In this document: piece by piece, positions 17,903 to 27,613 of the stretch
How the letters are laid out: each line of letters begins with the position of its first letter
How positions within the stretch are numbered: position 1 is the stretch's first letter
NCBI RefSeq assembly: GCF_000429185.2
Contig: NZ_AUBJ02000001.1
Span: 5,394,001 to 5,458,000 of the forward strand
Reading direction: 5' to 3'
Length of the DNA: 64,000 bases
DNA from: Actinoalloteichus caeruleus DSM 43889
GTDB lineage: Bacteria; Actinomycetota; Actinomycetes; Mycobacteriales; Pseudonocardiaceae
Translations under genes and position numbers: made by a program
The notes under the pieces: generated by a model
Databases searched by the model: none
Told to the model about the DNA's origin: nothing
What the model saw: the letters and a program-made list of their open reading frames with translations, nothing else

Positions 17903-17938
17903 TAGGGTGGAGACGGTCGCGGTACAACGGGGTACCGC
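17903..17938 (+). promoter_or_regulatory. gdh promoter -10 box and palindromic operator candidate
   Basis: TAGGGT at 17903-17908 fits the actinobacterial -10 pattern TAnnnT. It is followed at 17919-17938 by a perfect 7-bp inverted repeat, GCGGTAC and GTACCGC, spaced by 6 bases. With a start site near 17915 the palindrome would lie at about +5 to +24, a place where a bound repressor would block transcription. It ends 21 bases before the gdh ATG. Confidence 0.4.
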
Positions 17939-17959
17939 ACAGTGTGGAGTCGTTTGGTG

Positions 17960-20900
17960 ATGAGCTCAACAGGAGCACAGTCTCAGGCCGCGGGTGACGC
18001 GGCGAGGATGTCGACCGGTCCGGTGGACCGGTCGACCGGGTCGGACGTCAATCGCGAGGACCTGCTCAACGAGGCCGCGTCGGCGGTGCCCGACGTCGAG
18101 GACCTGCTGCGCCTCTACTACCGACACGTTCCCGGCGACGAGCTGGCCGACTACGACCCCGCCGGGTTGGCGGCCATCCTGCGCGCCCACCTCGACCTCG
18201 CCCGTTCGCGGGTGCCGGGGCGGCCGGCGCTGCGGTCGCTGACCCCGGACGGCCGGGTGTCGGAGACCGTCAGCACCGCCATCCAGCTGGTCACCGACGA
18301 CATGCCCTACCTCGTCGAGTCGGTGGTGTCCGGCCTGAACCGCCAACAGGTCCAGGTGCAACGGGTGGTGCACCCCATCGTCGTGGTGCGTCGCAACCTG
18401 GCCGGTGACCTGCTCGAGGTGCTGGCCGACGCCGATCCCACGTCCCCGCCACCCGACGCGCTGGTGGAGTCGTGGATGTACCTGGAGATCGCCCAGCTCC
18501 GGGACGGCGAGGTGCTCGGGGAGGTCGAGCAGCGGCTGTACGCGGTGCTCAACGACGTCCGCGAGGTGGTGGAGGACACCGACCGGATGACCGAGCGGGC
18601 GCACGCCCTCGCCGCCGAACTGCGGCGGACGCCGCCGCCGCTGGACCCGGACGAGGTCCGACGGGGCGCCTCACTCCTGGACTGGTTGGCCACCGGCCAC
18701 TTCACCTTCCTCGGCTACCGGCACTACGAGTTGGTGCACGGCACGGGCGACGGGGACGAACCCGCGTTGCGCGTCGTCCTCGGGTCCGGTCTGGGGGTGC
18801 TGCGGCGGGACAGCCTGGACGCCAAGGGGCTGGGAGCCGCCCCCGACGGCGGGGCGCACGCCCTGGCCCCCACCCTGCTGGTGCTCACGCAGGGGAGCGA
18901 ACCCTCCGCCGTGCACCGGGCGACCCACCCCTACTTCGTCGGTGTGAAGACCTTCGACGACCAGGGCAACGTCAACGGCGAACACCGCTTCCTCGGGTTG
19001 TTCACCCCGGCGGCGCTGCACGCGGACGTCCTCGACATCCCGGTCGTCGCGGACAAGGCCAGGGAGGTCGTGCGGCGGGCGGGGTTCCCCCTGGAGTCGT
19101 ACTCGGGGACCAGGATGTTGGAGGAGATCCAGAACTACCCGAGGGCGGAGCTGTTCTCCACCGAACCGGACACGCTGTTGGAGACGATCTCCGGCGTGCT
19201 CGCGATCGCCGAGCGCCGCATGCTGCGGCTGTTCCTGCGCCGCGACCCCTACGGCCGTTTCTACTCCTGCCTGGTGTACCTGCCGCGTGACCGGTACACG
19301 ACCACGAGCCGGTTGGCGATGCAGGAGGTGCTGCTCCGGGAGCTGGGGGGCCACAAGCTGGAGTACAGCGCCCGCATCGGCGAGTCGCAGCTGGCCCGGG
19401 TGCACTTCGTGGTGAGCACCACTCCCGGTGAGCCGGTCCAGGTCGACACCGCCGCCCTCCAACAGCGGCTGCTGGAGGTTTCCCGCACGTGGGAGGACCT
19501 CATGGTGGAGGAGGTGGTTCGCCGCAGGGACGACCCCGAGCGCCTCGCCGACGACGAGACCACGGCCTCCGAGACCGCCCTGGAACGGGGCCGCCAGTAC
19601 GCGTCGGCGTTCTCCGAGGCCTACAAGGAGGACTTCACCGCCGCCGAGGGGCTTGACGACCTGCACCGGTTGTTCCGCCTCGGCGGGCCGGGCGACCTCG
19701 ACATCTCGTTCTACGCCCCCGCGGACTCGGCGCCGGGGGAGCGCCGTTTCAAGCTGTACATGGTGGGCGAGCGGGTCACGCTGTCCCAGGTGTTGCCGGT
19801 GCTCCAGCGGATGGGCGTCGAAGTCGTCGACGAGCGGCCCTACGAGGTCAACCGGCACGACGGCGTCCAGTGCTGGGTCTACGACTTCGGGCTCCGGCTC
19901 GACCCCCGCGCCCTCGCGGAGGGGGAGCGGGACCAGCTGGCCGAGGTGCAGACCCGCTTCCAGGAGGCGTTCGTCGCGGCGTGGCGCGGCGACGTCGAGG
20001 TGGACGGTTTCAACGCCCTCGTGCTGCGGTGCGGGATCACCTGGCGGCACGCCGCGCTGCTGCGCGCCTACGCGAAGTACCTGCGGCAGGTGCGCACCCC
20101 CTACAGCCAGGACTACATCGAGGACACCCTGCTGGGCAACCCGATGCTGACCGGTGCGCTGGTGCGCCTGTTCGAGGCCCGGTTCGACCCGGAGGTGTCC
20201 GAGGAGGGGCGGGCGAAACTCGTCGACGAGCAGACCGAGGAGATCACGGACCTCCTCGACGAGGTCGCCAGCCTGGACGTGGACCGCATCCTCCAGTCCT
20301 ACCGCGCGTTGATCATGGCGACCCTGCGCACCAACTACTTCGTGCGGGACGCCACGGGGGAGCCGCTGCCGTACTTCGCCTTCAAGCTCGACCCGGCGTC
20401 GCTGCCGGACCTGCCCCAGCCGCGACCGGCCTTCGAGATCTTCGTCTACTCGCCGAGGGTGGAGGGCGTGCACCTGCGGTTCGGTTCGGTCGCCCGGGGC
20501 GGCCTGCGGTGGTCCGACCGCCGTGAGGACTTCCGCACCGAGATCCTGGGGTTGGTGAAGGCCCAGGCGGTGAAGAACGCCGTGATCGTGCCGGTGGGCG
20601 CGAAGGGCGGCTTCGTGGTGAAGAGGCCGCCGACGCGCACCGGGGACGCGGGGATGGACCGGGAGGCGCTGCTCGCCGAGGGCATCGCCTGCTACCGCAC
20701 GTTCATCTCGGGCATGCTGGACCTGACGGACAACCTGCGGGACGGGGAGGTCGTGCCGGCACCCCAGGTGGTGCGGCACGACCCGGACGACACCTACCTG
20801 GTGGTCGCGGCCGACAAGGGCACGGCGTCGTTCTCCGACATCGCCAACGAGGTGGCGTTGTCCTACGGCTTCTGGCTGGGGGACGCCTTCGCCTCGGGCG

Positions 20901-22933
20901 GGTCGGCCGGGTACGACCACAAGGCCATGGGCATCACGGCCCGGGGCGGGTGGGAGAGCGTCAAACGGCACTTCCGTGAGCTCGGCGTCGACACGCAGCG
21001 GGACGAGTTCACCGTGGTCGGTGTCGGTGACATGTCCGGGGACGTCTTCGGCAACGGGATGTTGTTGTCCCCGCACATCCGGTTGGTGGCCGCCTTCGAC
21101 CACCGGCACATCTTCGTCGACCCCAACCCCGCGGCGGCCAGCTCCTACGCGGAGCGGCGACGCCTGTTCGACCTGGGGCGGTCGAGCTGGGACGACTACG
21201 ACCGCAGCCTGATCAGCGCCGGAGGCGGGGTGTGGTCGAGGACGGTCAAGTCCGTTCCGCTCAGCCGGCAGATGCGCCGGGCGCTGGGCCTGGCGGAGAG
21301 CGTGACGAAGCTGTCCCCGCCGGAGCTGGTGCGGGCGATCCTGCTGGCACCGGTGGACCTGCTGTGGAACGGCGGTATCGGTACCTACGTGAAGGCGGCG
21401 GACGAGAGCCACGCCGACGTGGGGGACAAGGCCAACGACATCGTGCGCGTCGACGGCCGTGACCTGCGGGTCCGCGTGGTGGGCGAGGGAGGGAACCTCG
21501 GCCTCACCCAGCGGGGGCGGATCGAGTTCGCCCGGACGGGCGGCAAGATCAACACGGATGCCTTGGACAACTCCGCCGGTGTCGACTGCTCCGACCACGA
21601 GGTCAACATCAAGGTGCTGCTCGACAGGCTCGTCGCCCGGGGCCTGTTCGACCGCGAACAGCGCAACGAGCTGCTCGCCGAGATGACCGACGAGGTCGCC
21701 AGCCTGGTCCTGGCCGACAACTACGAGCAGAACCGGGTGCTGGGGGTGGCGCGCTCGCACGCGGCGCCGATGCTGTCCGTGCACGCCAGGTTGCTCCACC
21801 ACCTGGAACAACGGCACGGGCTCGACCGCGAGTTGGAGGCCCTGCCGGACTCCGAGGAGATCAAGGCCAGGGAGAAGGCGCGGGAAGGGTTGTCCAGCCC
21901 GGAGCTGGCCACCGTTCTGGCGCACGTCAAGCTCGCCCTGAAGGACGAGCTGCTCGCCAGCGACCTGCCCGACCAGGAGATGTGCCTGCGCCGGCTTCCC
22001 GCCTACTTCCCCACGCCGCTGCGGGAGCGGTTCGACGCCGAGATCCTCCGGCACCCGCTGCGTCGGGAGATCGCGACGACCCTGCTGGTCAACGAGGTCC
22101 TCGACGGGGCTGGGCTTTCCTTCGCCTACCGGTTGCTGGAGGAGACCAGCGCCACCGCCACAGACGCCGTTCGCGCCTTCGCCGTGGTGAAGGAGGTTTT
22201 CGGGATGGGGTCGCTGTGGCGGGCGATCGACCAGCTGGACAACGTCGTTCCCTCCACGGTCACCGACGAGCTGACGCTGGAGACGCGTCGGTTGCTGGAC
22301 CGGGCGGTGCGCTGGCTGCTGGCGAACCGTCCCCAGCCGTTGGCGGTGGGAGCGGAGGTCACCCGCTTCGCGTCCACGGTCGCCGAGTTGGGTCCGAAGG
22401 TCCCGGAGCTGCTGCTGGGCAGCGAGCGGGAGGTGGTGTCCGGGCGGGCCGCGGAACTCGTCGACCAGGGCACCCCGCCGGAACTGGCCAGCAGGGTCGC
22501 GGCGTTGCTGAACACCTACTCGCTGCTCGACATCGTGGAGGTGGCGGAACTCGCCGAGCGCGACGGCGGGGTCGAGCGCGAGCGCAGCCCCCAGGAGGCG
22601 GCCGAGACCTACTTCGCGGTGTCGGCGCACCTGCGGATCGACGAGTTGCTCCACTCGGTCAGCGCGCTCGAGCGCGGGAACCGGTGGCACAGCCTCGCCA
22701 GGCTCGCGTTGCGGGACGACGTCTACTCCTCGCTGCGGCGGATCGCGTTGGACGTGCTGCGCAGCAGCGAGCCCGGTGACGCGGCCGCGGACAAGATCGC
22801 CCAGTGGGAGCAGGCGAACGCCTCCAGGCTTGCCAGGGCCCGGTCGACGCTGCGGGAGATCGACCGGTCGGGGCGCAACGACCTGGCCACCCTCTCGGTC
22901 GCGGCCAGGCAGATCCGGAGCATGGTGCGGTGA
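17960..22933 (+). CDS. gdh: NAD-specific glutamate dehydrogenase, large 180-kDa class
   Basis: A 1,657-residue member of the giant NAD-GDH class that oxidatively deaminates glutamate to 2-oxoglutarate and ammonia. The first ~650 residues form the regulatory region with ACT-like domains. The central dehydrogenase core includes GGLRWSDRREDFR, the lysine-bearing PVGAKGGFVVKRP, SDIANEVALSYGFWLGDAF and the nucleotide-binding VGVGDMSGDVFGNGML. The C-terminal ~400 residues are helical. Length fits the family. ATG 17960 or the adjacent GTG 17957 sits after GGAG (17946-17949); GTG 17942 is a less likely start. In mycobacteria this enzyme is controlled by GarA; no such site was sought here. Confidence 0.95.
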   Translation: MSSTGAQSQAAGDAARMSTGPVDRSTGSDVNREDLLNEAASAVPDVEDLLRLYYRHVPGDELADYDPAGLAAILRAHLDLARSRVPGRPALRSLTPDGRVSETVSTAIQLVTDDMPYLVESVVSGLNRQQVQVQRVVHPIVVVRRNLAGDLLEVLADADPTSPPPDALVESWMYLEIAQLRDGEVLGEVEQRLYAVLNDVREVVEDTDRMTERAHALAAELRRTPPPLDPDEVRRGASLLDWLATGHFTFLGYRHYELVHGTGDGDEPALRVVLGSGLGVLRRDSLDAKGLGAAPDGGAHALAPTLLVLTQGSEPSAVHRATHPYFVGVKTFDDQGNVNGEHRFLGLFTPAALHADVLDIPVVADKAREVVRRAGFPLESYSGTRMLEEIQNYPRAELFSTEPDTLLETISGVLAIAERRMLRLFLRRDPYGRFYSCLVYLPRDRYTTTSRLAMQEVLLRELGGHKLEYSARIGESQLARVHFVVSTTPGEPVQVDTAALQQRLLEVSRTWEDLMVEEVVRRRDDPERLADDETTASETALERGRQYASAFSEAYKEDFTAAEGLDDLHRLFRLGGPGDLDISFYAPADSAPGERRFKLYMVGERVTLSQVLPVLQRMGVEVVDERPYEVNRHDGVQCWVYDFGLRLDPRALAEGERDQLAEVQTRFQEAFVAAWRGDVEVDGFNALVLRCGITWRHAALLRAYAKYLRQVRTPYSQDYIEDTLLGNPMLTGALVRLFEARFDPEVSEEGRAKLVDEQTEEITDLLDEVASLDVDRILQSYRALIMATLRTNYFVRDATGEPLPYFAFKLDPASLPDLPQPRPAFEIFVYSPRVEGVHLRFGSVARGGLRWSDRREDFRTEILGLVKAQAVKNAVIVPVGAKGGFVVKRPPTRTGDAGMDREALLAEGIACYRTFISGMLDLTDNLRDGEVVPAPQVVRHDPDDTYLVVAADKGTASFSDIANEVALSYGFWLGDAFASGGSAGYDHKAMGITARGGWESVKRHFRELGVDTQRDEFTVVGVGDMSGDVFGNGMLLSPHIRLVAAFDHRHIFVDPNPAAASSYAERRRLFDLGRSSWDDYDRSLISAGGGVWSRTVKSVPLSRQMRRALGLAESVTKLSPPELVRAILLAPVDLLWNGGIGTYVKAADESHADVGDKANDIVRVDGRDLRVRVVGEGGNLGLTQRGRIEFARTGGKINTDALDNSAGVDCSDHEVNIKVLLDRLVARGLFDREQRNELLAEMTDEVASLVLADNYEQNRVLGVARSHAAPMLSVHARLLHHLEQRHGLDRELEALPDSEEIKAREKAREGLSSPELATVLAHVKLALKDELLASDLPDQEMCLRRLPAYFPTPLRERFDAEILRHPLRREIATTLLVNEVLDGAGLSFAYRLLEETSATATDAVRAFAVVKEVFGMGSLWRAIDQLDNVVPSTVTDELTLETRRLLDRAVRWLLANRPQPLAVGAEVTRFASTVAELGPKVPELLLGSEREVVSGRAAELVDQGTPPELASRVAALLNTYSLLDIVEVAELAERDGGVERERSPQEAAETYFAVSAHLRIDELLHSVSALERGNRWHSLARLALRDDVYSSLRRIALDVLRSSEPGDAAADKIAQWEQANASRLARARSTLREIDRSGRNDLATLSVAARQIRSMVR

Positions 22934-23000
22934 CGGGTGGACCTCGCCGCGGTTAGGCTGCCGGGAATTCGTACGGATGTGAACGAAAGGGCGCGCTGAC

Positions 23001-23498
23001 TTGGCCGCGTACGTCACCGACATCGCACCTCGCTGGTCCGACATGGACTCCTTCGGGCACGTCAACAACGCCAAGATGGTCACGTTGCTGGAGGAGGCGA
23101 GGGTGGGCCTGCTGTTCGACCACCCCGCCGGTTCCGGCCTGGACGAACTGTCCAGGGGGGTGGTGATCGCGCACCTGGCGATCGACTACCACCTGCCCAT
23201 CGTGGTCACCGGGGCGCCGCTGCGGGCGGAGATCGCCGTGCGCGAGGTGCGCACGGCGTCCTTCACCCTGGACTACGCGCTCCGACAGGGGCCCGGGGCG
23301 TCCGACCCGGTGGCGGCGTCGGCGCGGACGGTGCTGGTGCCCTTCGACGTCGACGCGGGCCGGCCACGACGGCTGAGCCCCGTCGAGGTGGAGTACCTGA
23401 GCAAGTGGGTACCGGGCCCGGAGGGACCGCGCTACGAGCCCCGCCGGCCGAAGGCCACCGGGGCGGCCTCCGAGGGGTCGGGGGTCGGCGGTGCCTGA
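23001..23498 (+). CDS. acyl-CoA thioesterase, hotdog (4HBT) fold
   Basis: A 165-residue protein with the 4HBT signature WSDMDSFGHVNNAKMVTLLEEAR near residues 12-34, including the Asp and the HVNN turn used for thioester hydrolysis. A typical hotdog strand pattern follows. The start is TTG after GAAAGG, so translation may be modest. It sits 67 bases after gdh and overlaps the next gene by 8 bases. It corresponds in position to mycobacterial Rv2475c. The natural acyl-CoA substrate is unknown. Confidence 0.85.
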   Translation: MAAYVTDIAPRWSDMDSFGHVNNAKMVTLLEEARVGLLFDHPAGSGLDELSRGVVIAHLAIDYHLPIVVTGAPLRAEIAVREVRTASFTLDYALRQGPGASDPVAASARTVLVPFDVDAGRPRRLSPVEVEYLSKWVPGPEGPRYEPRRPKATGAASEGSGVGGA

Positions 23499-24138
23499 AC
23501 TCCGACTGGCCGACGGCAGCGAACGTGACGATCTCGGCGCGTTCGTGGCCAGGGCCGTCCGGCTCGACCAGCAGTGCGCGATCCGGTTGCGGACGCGGTC
23601 GGGGGAACCGGGAGCCGAGGTGCTGGACGCGTGGATGGCCACTCCCTTCGACACCCTGGTGACGAGGTCGGTGCGGGGAGCGGTCCACCCCAACGACCTC
23701 ACCGTGCACGGGTCCGAGCTGTTGGCCTCGCTCGCCGTCAGCAGGGGGGACGGCGTCGACCCGGGCGCTCCCCAGGACCTGTTGTGGCGTTCGGCCCTTC
23801 CCCCCGCCGACGGGTGGGTCCGCGTCGACGACCTGCCGGCCGGGGTGGTGTCCGACCTCGCGGACCGTGGGGTGGCGGTGGCCAGGGAGAACGCCGGTCC
23901 CAAGGGGAATCCGCCTGCCTCGCTGTTGGACCAGGCGGTGCTCACCGTCAGCGGTTCCGGATTCGAGGTGAAGGTCCCGATGCGGTGCCTGTTCTCCCTG
24001 TCGGGGATGGGCTTCGTGGGCGGCGCTGACTCAGACGACCTGATCAGGGTCAGCGCCACGGACTCCTGGTTGCGGATGGACGCGCGTTTCGGAGCGGTGG
24101 TGCGGCGGCGGCACGCGCTGCTGCCGTTGCTGTTCTGA
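23491..24138 (+). CDS. conserved hypothetical protein (Rv2474c-like by position)
   Basis: A 215-residue soluble protein starting at a GTG that overlaps the thioesterase stop by 8 bases, so the two are translationally coupled. No catalytic motif or membrane segment is recognisable. It mixes an N-terminal acidic helix (LADGSERDDLGAFVARAVRLDQQ) with strand-rich segments and ends in hydrophobic residues (RRRHALLPLLF). Its place between the thioesterase and aglA matches the mycobacterial order, which supports it being a real gene of unknown function. Confidence 0.75.
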   Translation: MPELRLADGSERDDLGAFVARAVRLDQQCAIRLRTRSGEPGAEVLDAWMATPFDTLVTRSVRGAVHPNDLTVHGSELLASLAVSRGDGVDPGAPQDLLWRSALPPADGWVRVDDLPAGVVSDLADRGVAVARENAGPKGNPPASLLDQAVLTVSGSGFEVKVPMRCLFSLSGMGFVGGADSDDLIRVSATDSWLRMDARFGAVVRRRHALLPLLF

Positions 24139-24154
24139 GCCTGTGGGTCGACGG

Positions 24155-24194
24155 GTGCCCGGCCGGCCCTCCACGGGGAGGGCCAGCCGGGCAC
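24155..24194. terminator. bidirectional hairpin terminator
   Basis: GTGCCCGGC (24155-24163) pairs with GCCGGGCAC (24186-24194), and inside it GGCCCTCC (24165-24172) pairs with GGAGGGCC (24177-24184) around the loop ACGG. It fills the 63-base gap between two convergent genes, so it can serve both. Confidence 0.75.
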
Positions 24195-24201
24195 GTCGAG
24201 G

Positions 24202-25854
24202 TCAGTGCAGCCAGGCCGCCGTGTTCGGGGGGAGCTCCCCGTTGTCGTCGAGCGGGCCGCTGGCCAGCAGCACCTCTCCCGGCGGCAGCGGAACCGAGGC
24301 GTCAGAGGTGTTCAACGCGCAGATGAGCCGCCCCTCGCTGCGGCGGAACGCGAAGCAGCGGTCCGGCGCCCCGTACCACTCGACCTGGTCACCGGCGAAT
24401 CCCGGGTGGGTCCGGCGGATCTCCATCGCCCTCCGGTACAGGGAGAGCATCGAGTCCGGGTCCTCCAGCTGGCGTTCCGCCGTGAGCGCGGCCCACTCCT
24501 CCGGCATCGGCAGCCAGCTCGTCTCACCGGAGGAGAAACCGAAGGCGGGCTGGTCGCCCTCCCACGGCATCGGGATGCGGCAGCCGTCCCGCCCCCGGTC
24601 GGTGCCGCCCGACCGCCGCCAGATCGGGTCCTGAAGGGCCCAGTCGGGCAGCTCGACGTTGGGCAGCCCGAGCTCCTCCCCGTAGTACAGGTAGATCGTG
24701 CCGGGCAGGGCGAGCTGGACGAGGGCCATGGCCCGTGCGCGCCGCACCCCCAGGTCGCCGCCGCCGTAGCGGGTGGCGTGCCGGGGAACGTCGTGGTTGG
24801 ACAGCGTCCAGGTGGGCGGAGCTCCCACCTCGGCGACCGCGGCGATCGAGTGCTCGATCGCCGCGCGGACCTCCCCGGCGTCGAAGGACGCCTCGACGAG
24901 CCGGAAGTTGAAGCCGAGGTGGAGTTCGTCGGGACGGACGTACCGGGCGAAGCGGTGGTCCTCCTTCACCCAGATCTCCCCGACGGCGACCTTCCCGCTG
25001 TACTGGTCCAGCGTCTTGCGGACCATGCGGTGGATGTCGTGCACACCGTCGTTGTCGAAGCGGGGGTCCAACCGGTTGTCGTGCAGGACGGCCGAGCCCT
25101 GGTCGGCGTCCTCGGACATGTCCGGCAGGTCCGCCGGCTTGGCCATGCCGTGCGCCACGTCGATGCGGAAGCCGTCGACGCCCCGGTCCAGCCAGAACCG
25201 CAGCGTCGTCTCCAGGTCCAGCCAGACCTCCTGGTTGGCCCAGTTCAGGTCCGGCTGTTCCGGCGCGAACAGGTGCAGGTACCACTGTCCGTCGGCGACG
25301 CGGGTCCACGCCGGGCCGCCGAAGATGCTCGTCCAGTTGTTCGGGGGCAGCTCACCGTCCGAGCCGAGCCCGTCCCGGAAGATGTAGCGGTCACGTTGCG
25401 GGCTCCCCGGCGGTGCCACCAGCGCCTCCTGGAACCACACGTGCTGGTCGCTGCTGTGGTTGGGCACCAGGTCGATGGTCACCTTGATGCCGGCGGCGTG
25501 GGCGTCCTCGATGAGCCGGTCGAAGGCCGCCAGGTCACCGAACTGGGGGTCGACGTCCCGGGGGTCCGCGACGTCGTAGCCGTGGTCGGCCATGGGGGAA
25601 CGGAAGAACGGCGTGAGCCACAGGGCGTCCACCCCGAGTAGCTCCAGGTAGCCCAGCCGTTGCCGGATGCCCTCGAGGTCTCCGACGCCGTCACCGTTCG
25701 AGTCGGCGAACGAACGGACGTACACCTGGTAGAAGACAGCGTTGCCCCACCAGTCGGGCCCGTCGATGGCCTCGCGCTGAATGTCGGCGGATCGTCGCAC
25801 AAAGAGCCATATTGCCATCTCCGAGGCGCGGATTCTCCCGTACGGGTGATCCAT
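24202..25854 (-). CDS. aglA: alpha-glucosidase/GH13 amylase-family enzyme (AglA-like)
   Basis: A 550-residue glycoside hydrolase family 13 enzyme. The (beta/alpha)8 barrel begins at WWGNAVFYQVYVRSFADSNG. The catalytic triad is visible: nucleophile Asp232 in GFRIDVAH, acid/base Glu293 in VGEIW and Asp355 in LSNHDVPRH. DLVPNHSS marks conserved region I. It should hydrolyse or transfer alpha-glucosyl units of malto-oligosaccharides or trehalose-type sugars in the cytoplasm; no signal peptide is seen. ATG 25854 and ATG 25818 are both possible starts. Its position beside glbO matches mycobacterial aglA. Confidence 0.88.
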   Translation of the reverse strand: MDHPYGRIRASEMAIWLFVRRSADIQREAIDGPDWWGNAVFYQVYVRSFADSNGDGVGDLEGIRQRLGYLELLGVDALWLTPFFRSPMADHGYDVADPRDVDPQFGDLAAFDRLIEDAHAAGIKVTIDLVPNHSSDQHVWFQEALVAPPGSPQRDRYIFRDGLGSDGELPPNNWTSIFGGPAWTRVADGQWYLHLFAPEQPDLNWANQEVWLDLETTLRFWLDRGVDGFRIDVAHGMAKPADLPDMSEDADQGSAVLHDNRLDPRFDNDGVHDIHRMVRKTLDQYSGKVAVGEIWVKEDHRFARYVRPDELHLGFNFRLVEASFDAGEVRAAIEHSIAAVAEVGAPPTWTLSNHDVPRHATRYGGGDLGVRRARAMALVQLALPGTIYLYYGEELGLPNVELPDWALQDPIWRRSGGTDRGRDGCRIPMPWEGDQPAFGFSSGETSWLPMPEEWAALTAERQLEDPDSMLSLYRRAMEIRRTHPGFAGDQVEWYGAPDRCFAFRRSEGRLICALNTSDASVPLPPGEVLLASGPLDDNGELPPNTAAWLH

Positions 25855-26016
25855 TTCGGGTGATCCACGTCGTTACTGCGTACACCTCGCCTCGTTGGGC
25901 CGTCCGCAGTAGTGGTCACCGCCGCCGGTTGGGCCGACCGGATCAGGGGGGTGGAGGTGAACCGATCAGGAAGCCCGACGGGTGGGTGGTGGCGCGGGGA
26001 GGAGGTCCCGGACCCC

Positions 26017-26415
26017 TCACTCCCAGCTGTTCAACAGGCTGTGCGCGGCCATGTCCAGGTACTTCCAGAGCTGGTCGCGGTGCTCCTCGGAGAGGTCGGC
26101 CTCGTCCACGGCCACCCGCATGCACCGCAGCCACGCGTCCCGCTCGGCCGGCCCCACGTGGAAGGCGGCGTGCCGCATCCGCAGCCTCGGGTGGCCCCGG
26201 CGGTCGGAGTAGGTGTGCGGACCGCCCCAGTACTGCTCGAGGAACAGGCGCAGGCGCTCCTCGGCAGGGCCGAGGTCCTCCTCGGGGTACATCGGCCGCA
26301 GCAGGTCGTCCTTGGCGACCTCCTCGTAGAACCGGCCGACGATCGCGCGGAAGGTCGGCTCGCCGCCCACAGCCTGGTAGAAGTTCTCGGGTGCTGCCAC
26401 GTTCTCCATCCTCAC
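26017..26415 (-). CDS. glbO: truncated hemoglobin, group II (trHbO)
   Basis: A 132-residue 2-over-2 globin. Key heme-pocket residues fall in register with mycobacterial trHbO, each offset by +7: Tyr30 (B10), Tyr43 (CD1), proximal His82 (F8) in RMRHAAFH, and Trp95 (G8) in RDAWLRCM. This class binds oxygen tightly and reacts with NO and peroxide, and may support respiration under low oxygen. The gene follows aglA in the conserved order. An internal ATG two codons later is an alternative start. Confidence 0.93.
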   Translation of the reverse strand: MRMENVAAPENFYQAVGGEPTFRAIVGRFYEEVAKDDLLRPMYPEEDLGPAEERLRLFLEQYWGGPHTYSDRRGHPRLRMRHAAFHVGPAERDAWLRCMRVAVDEADLSEEHRDQLWKYLDMAAHSLLNSWE

Positions 26416-26445
26416 CCACGTGCGCCGCGGACCGACGACCGCCCG

Positions 26446-27435
26446 TCAGGGCTGCTGCTGTTGCTGGTAGAAGGCACGGCCGGCGGGGTAGGGCGCGGTG
26501 ATGCCCTCCCGGTCGTAGACGTCCTTGATCCTGGCCCGCAGCGAGCGCTGCACGGCCCACTGGCGTCCGGGCCGGACCTTCACGGTGAGCCGGATCGTGA
26601 TCGTGTCCGCCGTGATCTGGTCGACGCCGAGCATCTCCGGGGGTTCCAGCACGTCCGCCGAGAAGCTGGGTTCCTCGGCGGCCTCGGTGGCCGTGTCGAG
26701 CGCGAGTTGGATCGCCCTGTCCACCGGAACGGTGTGGGCGACCGGCAGGTCGACGACGGCCACCGAGAAGCCCTGGCTGAAGTTGCCCACCCGCAGGACC
26801 TCGCCGTTGCGCACGTACCAGACGGTGCCGTTGAGGTCCCGTAGCGTCGTCACCCGGAGGCCGACGGCCTCCACCGTGCCGATGGCGTCACCGAGGTCGA
26901 CCACGTCACCGACGCCGTACTGGTCCTCCAGCATCATGAACATGCCGGACAGGAAGTCTCGGACCAGGTTCTGCGCGCCGAAACCGATGGCGACGCCCAC
27001 CACACCCGCCGAGGCCAGGATCGGGGCCATCTGGATGCCGAGTTGGTCGAGCACCATCAGCGCGGCCACCCCGTAGATCACGAAGCTGGCGACCGACTTG
27101 AGCACCGAGCCGATGGTCCTGGCGCGCTGGGCCCGACGTTCCGACAGCAGCGGCCCCAGGGCGTCCGGTGCCCGCTCCCGCAACGGCGCCAGCAGCGCCG
27201 GCACCCGGCCCTCGCCGCCACCCCTGGTCGCCCGGGAGATCATCCGGTGCACCAGCCAGCGGAGCACGAACGCGGCGATCACGATGAGGGCGATCGCGAT
27301 GCCGTTGACCACGAGCGGGGACAGCTCGGCGACCGTCGCGTTGCCGGTCACCTCGAAGACGCGGTCGCAGATGGACCCGTCCTCGTTCACGCACGCGGGC
27401 TCGGGGCCGGGGGAAACGGTGGACACGTCGGCCAT
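26446..27435 (-). CDS. small-conductance mechanosensitive channel (MscS family)
   Basis: A 329-residue membrane protein. An extracytoplasmic N-terminus carries two Cys (PACVNEDGSICDRV), possibly a disulfide. It is followed by three membrane segments, the last being the pore helix region VGVAIGFGAQNLVRDFLSGMF. The beta domain (QYGVGDVVDLGDAIGTVEAVGLRVTTLRD) and the C-terminal alpha/beta domain follow, with a Gln-rich end (QQQQQP). It would open under membrane tension to release solutes on osmotic downshock. The start chosen is MADVST; a longer upstream reading is Arg/Pro-rich and unlikely. Confidence 0.9.
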   Translation of the reverse strand: MADVSTVSPGPEPACVNEDGSICDRVFEVTGNATVAELSPLVVNGIAIALIVIAAFVLRWLVHRMISRATRGGGEGRVPALLAPLRERAPDALGPLLSERRAQRARTIGSVLKSVASFVIYGVAALMVLDQLGIQMAPILASAGVVGVAIGFGAQNLVRDFLSGMFMMLEDQYGVGDVVDLGDAIGTVEAVGLRVTTLRDLNGTVWYVRNGEVLRVGNFSQGFSVAVVDLPVAHTVPVDRAIQLALDTATEAAEEPSFSADVLEPPEMLGVDQITADTITIRLTVKVRPGRQWAVQRSLRARIKDVYDREGITAPYPAGRAFYQQQQQP

Positions 27436-27613
27436 GCTAGCCACCCGCGACCGGGGACCCGGTGTTGTCTTCGTTACCCGAGCGTGACCTCCGGGGTGGT
27501 GTCGTCGCCCGGGGCACGCGAGGTGGGACGGGTGCGAGGTCACAGGGGGGCCGGATGGGAGGCTCGCGAGGACGCCGAGGGCGAACGACGAGGTCAGAGA
27601 AGGGCGGAGGGTC

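Noticed and set aside
18671-23083. Very long minus-strand open frame (about 1,470 codons) opposite gdh
   Set aside because: Low-complexity Arg/His/Gln-rich antisense shadow caused by GC-rich third positions of gdh; no family features.
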